NCBI GenBank assembly: GCA_040255445.1
Contig: JBDZUZ010000136.1
Span: 1-10,535, forward strand
Length of the DNA: 10,535 nucleotides
DNA from: JBDZUZ01 sp040255445
GTDB taxonomy: Bacteria > Planctomycetota > Phycisphaerae > Phycisphaerales > UBA1924
Direction of reading: 5' to 3'
Below are positions 5,001 to 10,535 of the stretch, in pieces (positions within the stretch are counted from its first letter, which is position 1; each line of letters starts with the position of its first letter). The notes beneath the pieces were generated by a model. It had not been told where the DNA came from. It did not search any database and worked only from the letters and a program-made list of their open reading frames with translations. Position numbers and translations under genes: made by a program.

Positions 5001-8000
5001 CCGACATCGGACGCGATATCGAACTCTTCGAGCGTGCCATCGACCTCCCCGCGGCGGAGCGCGATGCATTCCTCGAAGCAGAATGCAGCAACGACCCCGA
5101 GAGGCTCGCGCGTGTACGCCCATTGCTCGAGGCCCACGACCGCGCCGGCGAGACCATGGCGCCCAACCCGCTCGCCGCCCACCGCTCCATCCCCCGTGCG
5201 ATTGGCCGCTACACGATTCTCGAACGCATCGGCCAAGGCGGAATGGGCGTCGTCTTCTCCGCCCGCCAGCACGAGCCGATCGACCGCACAGTCGCCATCA
5301 AGCTCATCAGCCTCGCGCACGACTCGCAGGAGATCCTGAGCCGCTTCGAGGCCGAGCGCCGCACGCTCGCCCTCATGGACCACGCGAACATCGCGAAGAT
5401 CCTCGATGCCGGCGTCTACGAGGACCGCCCCTACTTCGTGATGGAGCTGATCCACGGCAGCTCGATCACCGAGTACTGCGATGCCCGCAAGCTCGGTATC
5501 GAAGACCGCATCCGCCTCTTCCGACAGGTCTGCCTCGGCGTGCAGCACGCCCACCAGAAGGGCATCATCCACCGCGACATCAAGCCCTCCAACGTCCTCG
5601 TCACCGAGCAGGACGGCGTCGGCATCCCCAAGATCATCGACTTCGGCGTCTCCAAAGCGCTCGAGGGCGGGCACGGCGCGGGCACGCACACCGAAGTCGG
5701 ACGCATCATCGGCACGCCCGATTACATGAGCCCGGAACAGGCCCAGGGCGACACCACCGACATCGACACCAGGTCCGATGTCTACTCCCTGGGCGCTCTG
5801 CTCTACGAACTCCTCACCGGATACACCGTCTTCGGCCTCGCGAAGAAGTCCGCCAAGATCGACGAGATCCGTTCCGCCGTGCTCGACCAGACGCCCGGCA
5901 AACCCAGCACGAGGTTCCGCGAGACCACACCCGAGGCCGACCGCCTCGCCGACCGCCGCCGCAGTTCGCCCGAAGAACTCCGCCGCCGGCTCTCGACGGA
6001 CCTCGACTGGATCGTTCTCAAAGCCCTCGAGAAACCACAATCAAGGCGCTACGACTCCGTCGGCGCCTTCGCCGCCGACCTGCAGCGCTACCTCGACGGC
6101 GAACCCGTCGTCGCCGCGCCCCCGACGAGGATCTACCGCACCCGCAAGTTCATCCGCCGTCACCGCGGCCCGGTCGCCGCCGCTTCGCTCCTGCTCCTCT
6201 CGCTCTGCCTCGGCCTCGCCGCCTTCGCCGTGCAATCGTCGATCACCCGCAAGCAGCGCGACCGCGCCATCCGCGCCGAGCGAGAGGTTGCCCAGCGACT
6301 GGACGAGGTCGAGCAAATCACCGACTTCCAGAGCGACATGCTCATGCGCCTCGACACATTCAAGTCGGGGCTCGGGATCACAACAGAAGTCCTGGACAAG
6401 CACCGCGAGGCCCTCCTCGAGACCGGCCTCACCGAAGAACAACGCCAGGAGGCCCAGGCCCTCTTCGAATCCGAGTGGCGCCGGCTCAACACCACCGATC
6501 TGGCCGTCGAGACCGTCGACAGCCTCATCCTCCGCCCCGCGCTCGAATCGCTCGCAGGCAAGTTCAAGGACCAGCCCGCCATCGAGGCCCGCCTCCGCTT
6601 CTCCCTCGGCGACCAGTACTTCGCCATCGGCAAGTTCGATTACGGCATGGACCTCATGCGCGAAGCCACCACCGTCCTCGAGCGCGAGTACACGCCCGAC
6701 CACCCCATCCTGCTCTCGGCAAAGTCCTCGCTCGCGTTCTACCTCTCGAGCACAACGCACCTGGACGAGGCGGTGCCGATGATCGAAAGCGTGCTCGCGG
6801 CGGTCGAAGCCTCCACGACCGTCGAGCCCGAGCTGAAGTTCACCATCGAATCGCGCGCTGCCGAGATCTTCTGGGCGGCGGGTCAATTCGACCCGGCCCT
6901 CAAGTGGGGTCGGGCCGGCTGGGAGGGTTTCAAAGCCCTCCTCGGTGAGGACCACCCCGACACCCTCCGCGCCCAGCAGACCCTCGCCGGGGCGATGCGC
7001 GAATCCGGCGACCTCGCCGGCGCCCGCGCCCTCGAGGACGATGTGCTCGCACGCCGACGCCGCGTCCTCGGCCCCGACGATGCCGAGACGATCCGTTCGA
7101 TCAGCAGTTCCGGCAATCAGGCATGGACCGAGCGCCGTGTCGAGGATGCGGTGGCGCTCTTCAAAGAGGCCTACGAGGGCCGCGCTCGGGTCCACGGCGC
7201 AGCGCACCCGATCACGCAGCAGAGCGCGGCCAACTACGCCCAGGCGCTCGCGCAGGCCGGCGATACCCAGCGCGGCAACGCCATCCTCCGCGAATCCCTC
7301 GAGGCCATGCGGCAGTCGATGGGGCGCGATGCCTCGCCCGTGCTCACCGTCGCCAGCAACCTGAGCGTTCAGCTGACCAACGCCCGCCAGTACGAAGAAG
7401 CCGAAGAGCTCGCGCTCGACACGCTCGCCAGGCGCCGACGAGTGCAGGGCGACGGCCACCCCGACACGCTGATCTCCTTCAACGTCGCCAGCTACGTCTA
7501 CCGCCGCCAGGGCAACAACGAGAAGGCCGCCCCATACCTCCAGACCGCCCTCGATGTCGCCACCACCACACTCGGGCCGGATCACCCCGACCGCCTGATC
7601 TACCTCTTCAACGTCGGCAGCATCGCCGAGAGCCTCGGCCAGATCGACAAGGCGATAGAACTCATCAGCGAAACCGCCACACGGGGCGTCAAGTCCATGG
7701 GCCTCCGCCACCCGACGACGCGCCGAGCGATCGGCAAGGCCACCGAGCTGATGTTCGCGCAGCAGCGCTACCCCGATGTGCTCGACCTCGCCCTCCCCAT
7801 GCTCGAACAGGCACGACAGACCGGTGCCTCGGATGCTGGCGACCTCGCAGCCCTGCTGGGGCTGCTGAACGCGGCGGGCCGCGCCCACTCGCATCTCGGC
7901 CGATGGGCCGATGCCGAGCGAAACCTCGAGGAGGCCTACACCCTCCTCCGCGATGCCCCCGACGCAACCCCCGCAAAGCTGGACTTCTGCATCAAAGCCC

Positions 8001-8113
8001 TCATCGAACACTTCAACCGCCGCGATGCCGCATCACCAGGCGAAGGCTTCGCACAGCGCGCCAGCGAATGGGAAGCCCGCCTCAGCCCGCCGCCCGAGCC
8101 GAAGCCCGAGTGA
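4997..8113 (+). CDS. Membrane-anchored serine/threonine protein kinase with TPR C-terminal region
   Basis: 1038-residue Hanks-type kinase. N-terminal linker at 1-65 ('ERDAFLEAECSNDPERLARV'), a typical planctomycete kinase leader. Kinase domain at about 70-370: glycine loop 'GQGGMG' at 79-84, 'VAIK' with Lys102, catalytic loop 'HRDIKPSN' at 192-199 with Asp194, 'DFG' at 215-217, and 'GTPDYMSPEQ' at 239-248. All residues needed for catalysis are present, so it should be active. One transmembrane helix at about 392-412 follows a basic stretch ('RTRKFIRRHR'), which predicts a cytoplasmic kinase and a C-terminal part outside the membrane. TPR repeats of the kinesin-light-chain style occupy about 530-1010, with recurring 'HPDT'-like turns at about 569, 653, 737, 821, 863 and 905. 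The GTG start is chosen for its AAGGG site and for the complete leader. It is the last gene of the nitrogen cluster. Its 3' end overlaps an antisense gene fragment. The substrate is unknown; the neighbouring nitrogen proteins are candidates by context only. Confidence 0.95.
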   Translation: MTDIGRDIELFERAIDLPAAERDAFLEAECSNDPERLARVRPLLEAHDRAGETMAPNPLAAHRSIPRAIGRYTILERIGQGGMGVVFSARQHEPIDRTVAIKLISLAHDSQEILSRFEAERRTLALMDHANIAKILDAGVYEDRPYFVMELIHGSSITEYCDARKLGIEDRIRLFRQVCLGVQHAHQKGIIHRDIKPSNVLVTEQDGVGIPKIIDFGVSKALEGGHGAGTHTEVGRIIGTPDYMSPEQAQGDTTDIDTRSDVYSLGALLYELLTGYTVFGLAKKSAKIDEIRSAVLDQTPGKPSTRFRETTPEADRLADRRRSSPEELRRRLSTDLDWIVLKALEKPQSRRYDSVGAFAADLQRYLDGEPVVAAPPTRIYRTRKFIRRHRGPVAAASLLLLSLCLGLAAFAVQSSITRKQRDRAIRAEREVAQRLDEVEQITDFQSDMLMRLDTFKSGLGITTEVLDKHREALLETGLTEEQRQEAQALFESEWRRLNTTDLAVETVDSLILRPALESLAGKFKDQPAIEARLRFSLGDQYFAIGKFDYGMDLMREATTVLEREYTPDHPILLSAKSSLAFYLSSTTHLDEAVPMIESVLAAVEASTTVEPELKFTIESRAAEIFWAAGQFDPALKWGRAGWEGFKALLGEDHPDTLRAQQTLAGAMRESGDLAGARALEDDVLARRRRVLGPDDAETIRSISSSGNQAWTERRVEDAVALFKEAYEGRARVHGAAHPITQQSAANYAQALAQAGDTQRGNAILRESLEAMRQSMGRDASPVLTVASNLSVQLTNARQYEEAEELALDTLARRRRVQGDGHPDTLISFNVASYVYRRQGNNEKAAPYLQTALDVATTTLGPDHPDRLIYLFNVGSIAESLGQIDKAIELISETATRGVKSMGLRHPTTRRAIGKATELMFAQQRYPDVLDLALPMLEQARQTGASDAGDLAALLGLLNAAGRAHSHLGRWADAERNLEEAYTLLRDAPDATPAKLDFCIKALIEHFNRRDAASPGEGFAQRASEWEARLSPPPEPKPE

Positions 8114-8294
8114 TGCGCAGCATCGGGAGATCCGCGCGGTACGTCCCCGCCGTGTCTGGCCCCGCCGGCTCCACCCGCACCACATCCACATCGAACGCGG
8201 CAACAAACCCCGCAACATCACCGCGATTGAGGGCGGCGTACGCCGCCCGCACCACCGCCGCCTCCCGCGAAGCACCCATATCGATCTCGTTCAT
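8082..8294 (-). pseudogene. Truncated copy of the NTF2/SnoaL-like gene
   Basis: A 70-codon frame starting MNEIDMGASREAAVVRAAYA, then 'ALNRGDVAGFVAAFDVDVVR', 'VEPAGPDTAGTYR' and an unrelated Arg/Ala-rich end. Its residues from about 20 onward are identical to the gene at the left edge. NTF2-like proteins usually have 120-140 residues, so roughly half is missing. The fragment ends inside the 3' end of the kinase gene, in antisense, so 8082-8113 is coding on the plus strand. I see no spaced Shine-Dalgarno site; a GGTGAG directly abuts the ATG. The best reading is a leftover of duplication or recombination; a small expressed protein cannot be excluded. It lies downstream of the SUKH gene on the same strand. 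Confidence 0.7.
8147..8294. repeat. Direct repeat, right copy (NTF2-like gene start)
   Basis: Same orientation as the copy at 1-148, offset by 8146 bases. The near-identical part is 8147-8236. The two copies bracket the sigma factor gene, the whole nitrogen cluster and the kinase gene. Similarity left of 8147 cannot be judged because the other copy reaches the window edge. Confidence 0.9.
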
Positions 8295-8371
8295 CTCACC
8301 CACTTCAACGCCCCCGAGCGACCAGTCGCGCAGCGCAACCGCAGTTTGAGGACTCCTGAGACCTCCGCAAA

Positions 8372-9196
8372 TCACGAACCCGCGTAGTACTCGCCCAGTG
8401 GCCGCACCACCAGCCCCACCTTCGTGCAAGCCTCCAACACACGCTCCCGCGCACCCTCGGTCGTGGTGAGAATGAAACTGCCCGCCGGCAGCCCGGGAAA
8501 GCGATCCGCCGTGCCCCGCATCATCCCTCTCAGTTCCTCGTAGCGCCGGTCCTCCGCAGGAACGAAGCCGCGTTGCACCGTGTTCGGGCTGATCCAGAGC
8601 AGTAGTTTGTCGCGGACTCTCCCCAGGCGGGCCCACTCGGTGCGGTAGCCCGCCGCCTCAGCATCGGTCTGCTCAAAGACAGCGCCAAGCGCCCGCGACA
8701 GTTCCGCCTTCAACCCCTCGATGTCCGCCACCCTCTCGACCACGTACTCATCACCCACGGCGAGCCGAAGCAGAGACAAGTACTCCTGGAACGATCCCGC
8801 AATCTGTTCCTCCGTCTCGTATTCGACATCGGCGTATGTAATCACCGGCGCGGCCGGATCCTTGCGGTAGTCGAGACACATGTGCCAGTGCCCATCCCCA
8901 TCGAAAGGCACCAGCCCCTGCAGCGGGTAGCTCACGTACTGTTGCGTCTCCTCCCAGTCAAAGTCCGTCAGCGAAGGAAAGTGCGGCCCGATCCCCGAGA
9001 TCTTGTCGTGCAGATGCTCGGGAAGCCCAAAGCGGATGTACCCGCCGTTCTGCACCCGCAGCAGCTCCAGATACTCGGACGGCAGCCTGTACCCGATCTT
9101 CGCCTCCGCCGCCGCCACCGCCTCATCCGTCAACGCCGGTTGCACATACGGCAGGTACGCCGGGACTTGCCAGATCGTCTCAGCCGTTGCACGCAT
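8372..9196 (-). CDS. SUKH / SMI1-KNR4 family protein with C-terminal extension
   Basis: 274-residue protein. The N-terminal 145 residues match the SUKH fold: 'ALTDEAVAAAEAKIGYRLPS' then 'EYLELLRVQNGG' at 21-52 (the family's opening helix and NGG turn), 'LVPFDGDGHWHMCLDYR' at 95-111, 'PVITYADVE' at 117-125 and 'IAGSFQEYLSLL' at 132-143. SUKH proteins are known as immunity proteins against polymorphic toxins and as components of varied regulatory systems. Residues from about 150 on form a second part with no family I recognise. The start at 9196 is chosen because AGAGAGG lies five bases upstream; an ATG at 9211 is possible. No toxin gene is visible beside it, so an immunity role is unsupported here. 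It has no obvious tie to the nitrogen cluster, towards which it converges. Confidence 0.85.
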   Translation of the reverse strand: MRATAETIWQVPAYLPYVQPALTDEAVAAAEAKIGYRLPSEYLELLRVQNGGYIRFGLPEHLHDKISGIGPHFPSLTDFDWEETQQYVSYPLQGLVPFDGDGHWHMCLDYRKDPAAPVITYADVEYETEEQIAGSFQEYLSLLRLAVGDEYVVERVADIEGLKAELSRALGAVFEQTDAEAAGYRTEWARLGRVRDKLLLWISPNTVQRGFVPAEDRRYEELRGMMRGTADRFPGLPAGSFILTTTEGARERVLEACTKVGLVVRPLGEYYAGS

Positions 9197-9201
9197 CGCA
9201 A

Positions 9202-9208
9202 CCTCTCT
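9202..9208 (-). promoter_or_regulatory. Ribosome-binding site of the SUKH gene
   Basis: Minus-strand AGAGAGG, five bases before the ATG at 9196. It supports this start over the in-frame ATGs at 9211 and 9274. Confidence 0.5.
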
Positions 9209-9292
9209 CATTCCTAGAAGCGCTTCCTGGACCTGCGGATGGACGCATCGGTACGCCGGGTGACAGTACCTCAACAGAGCGTTTCTTGAGGG

Positions 9293-9312
9293 GCGTCCGG
9301 CCTTGCGGACGC
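9293..9312 (-). terminator. GC-rich hairpin downstream of the beta-propeller gene
   Basis: GCGTCCG (9293-9299) pairs perfectly with CGGACGC (9306-9312) around a six-base loop. It lies about 60 bases past the stop of the propeller gene and before the SUKH gene. No T-run follows on either strand, so if it ends transcription it is not a classical intrinsic terminator. It could also be a chance or regulatory structure. Confidence 0.3.
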
Positions 9313-9373
9313 GGCGAGAACATCGAGCCTCGCAATCGCCGGAACCGCGAGAAGCCCGTGCCAGCCAGTCTCA

Positions 9374-10477
9374 TCAGGGCTGAAACTTCTCGAACGTCTT
9401 CCCATTGAACCTGTAGACCCCGTGCGCTTGCGTGCCGAGCCACAACTCACTCTGCCGGTCCCGGTAGATGGAGTAGACCCAGATCGGCTTGCCATCGTGC
9501 GTGACAGGGAAATGGGTCCACTCCGTCCCATCGTACCGAAAGACACCGGCGTTGAGCGTCGCCAGCCAAAGGACGCCGTCCTTGTCCCTGACGCTTGACA
9601 TGAACACCGCATAGGGATCGCCGTCGGTAGCGATCCCCGCTTCCTTGCGATAGCGCGGCACGCCCGGTTCGGCCGCAGCGCTCACATCCTCTGCGAACCG
9701 GCTCACGCAGTTGCTGAGCCAGAACGAGCCATCCCCGTCCTCGACGATCGACCGCACCCCGAAACTGCCGTTCTCGCCAGGGCCAACCCACGCGAAGGAT
9801 GTTCCGTCATAACGGCACGCGCCGAGCACAGCGGTGCCGAACCAGAGCCGCCCCCTGCTGTCCTTGAAGGTGGTGTACACGTCGTACGGGCTGTACCTGG
9901 CGTTGGGGTGAGTCGATCGTGGAAACGCGGCGGCATGCGCATCACCCGCCGCGGTCGCGGGGAACGCCAGCCGGTGCAGTAGAGCGCCGTCCCACCGATA
10001 CACAGCGCCCGTGTCCTGTCCTGCGGGGAACCAAAGGTCATCAACACCGAACTCCCACACGCTCTCCGACGCCTCAGCGACGGGCAGCACGCTGAATCCG
10101 CGGCCGTCAAACCGACTGACTCCTCCGGGATCGCTGACGGCGTAGATGTTCCCCGCGAGATCTTCCTGAATACTCCGAATGTGATCACCGCCCAGCCCGT
10201 GCTCCGTCGTGAACCGGACGATCGTCTTCCCATCGAAGCGGTAGATGCCCTGTCCATCGCTGCCGAACCAGTAGGTTCGGTCCTTCGCTTGGAAAACGAT
10301 CCACATGCGGTTGTCGAGTGCTGCAACCACTTCACCGCCGGCGCTCGGCGGCCCTTCCCCGCCCGGAGCGGCATGCTGCTCACGCGGGAACCTCGCCTCG
10401 GCGCTCGCGCCTGCATTCTCATGAACGCAGGACGACGAGGCCGCGGCGAGGAACACAGCGATGAGCAATGGACGCAT
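9374..10477 (-). CDS. Exported seven-repeat beta-propeller protein (Reg_prop type), putative lipoprotein
   Basis: 367 residues. The N-terminus 'MRPLLIAVFLAAASSSC' looks like a signal peptide. Cys17 could be lipidated, but the lipobox (S-S-S-C) is weak, so secretion without lipidation is possible. The rest holds seven repeats of the pattern 'LWFGT...GVYRFDG..F..F', starting near residues 69 ('YWFGSDGQGIYRFDG'), 111, 148, 211 ('LWFGTAVLGACRYDG'), 252, 303 ('LWLATLNAGVFRYDG') and 345 ('LWLGTQAHGVYRFNG'). These match the two-component-regulator propeller repeat, found in the periplasmic sensor part of hybrid histidine kinases. Here there is no transmembrane, kinase or output domain, so it is a free-standing propeller. 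The ATG at 10477 is chosen because the signal peptide begins there; an in-frame ATG at 10519 would add 14 residues before it. No strong ribosome-binding site is seen. The ligand is unknown. Confidence 0.85.
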   Translation of the reverse strand: MRPLLIAVFLAAASSSCVHENAGASAEARFPREQHAAPGGEGPPSAGGEVVAALDNRMWIVFQAKDRTYWFGSDGQGIYRFDGKTIVRFTTEHGLGGDHIRSIQEDLAGNIYAVSDPGGVSRFDGRGFSVLPVAEASESVWEFGVDDLWFPAGQDTGAVYRWDGALLHRLAFPATAAGDAHAAAFPRSTHPNARYSPYDVYTTFKDSRGRLWFGTAVLGACRYDGTSFAWVGPGENGSFGVRSIVEDGDGSFWLSNCVSRFAEDVSAAAEPGVPRYRKEAGIATDGDPYAVFMSSVRDKDGVLWLATLNAGVFRYDGTEWTHFPVTHDGKPIWVYSIYRDRQSELWLGTQAHGVYRFNGKTFEKFQP

Positions 10478-10535
10478 GGCGGGCGCAGAATACCACTTCC
10501 GCGGCCCCCGCGCAGCCACACATCAGCGACACCGG

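Noticed and set aside
4775..6040. 421-codon minus-strand open frame opposite the kinase domain
   Set aside because: Shadow of the kinase gene, with no recognisable motif.
5083..6948. 621-codon plus-strand frame inside the kinase gene
   Set aside because: Arg/Pro/His-rich out-of-frame translation; all kinase motifs are in the other frame.
6041..8011. Long open frame (656 codons) on the minus strand opposite the kinase TPR region
   Set aside because: A shadow frame caused by high GC and strong codon bias of the kinase gene; its translation shows no domain and no ribosome-binding site was evident.
8112..8124. Small hairpin GATGC-GCA-GCATC at the kinase stop codon as a terminator
   Set aside because: The stem is only five base pairs, overlaps the stop codon and has no following T-run.
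8295..8636. Upstream extension of the truncated NTF2-like fragment
   Set aside because: The frame is open but runs antisense-free through the SUKH gene on the same strand in a different frame; family similarity starts only at the ATG at 8294.

Overview
The window is high-GC bacterial DNA and reads like a member of the Planctomycetota, probably a Phycisphaerae-type lineage. The grounds are an ECF sigma factor of the TIGR02999 kind, a very large membrane-anchored Ser/Thr kinase with a TPR tail, a eukaryotic-type (GSII) glutamine synthetase and a GTG/ATG start mix. No 16S or other marker gene is present, so this placement is inference.

Layout. At the left edge, on the minus strand, are the first 49 codons of an NTF2/SnoaL-like gene (1-148), preceded by an ECF sigma factor gene (231-815). 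Diverging from it on the plus strand is a tight four-gene cluster: GSII glutamine synthetase (954-2009), ammonium transporter (2044-3369), a long kidney-type glutaminase with ankyrin repeats (3366 to 4959 or 5000) and a 1038-residue kinase-TM-TPR protein (4997-8113). Converging on the kinase from the right, on the minus strand, are a truncated second copy of the NTF2-like gene (8082-8294), a SUKH/SMI1-KNR4 family protein (8372-9196) and an exported seven-repeat beta-propeller protein (9374-10477). I see no tRNA, rRNA, CRISPR array, IS element or phage gene. No stretch over 300 bases lacks a gene.

How the genes may work together. The plus-strand cluster combines ammonium import, glutamine synthesis and glutamine hydrolysis with a transmembrane Ser/Thr kinase. 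Short gaps, one 4-bp ATGA overlap and good ribosome-binding sites suggest one transcript. No PII (GlnK/GlnB) gene lies beside the transporter, so the kinase is a candidate alternative regulator (inference). The divergent ECF sigma factor could control the cluster, but no promoter motif proves it.

Most notable points: (1) the glutaminase has a cysteine where the family has its catalytic serine, while the other active-site residues are kept; (2) its ankyrin end is shifted out of frame at a run of seven C, and a one-base correction restores a normal ankyrin C-terminus; (3) an NTF2-like gene start is duplicated almost identically on both sides of the sigma/nitrogen/kinase block, about 8.1 kb apart.
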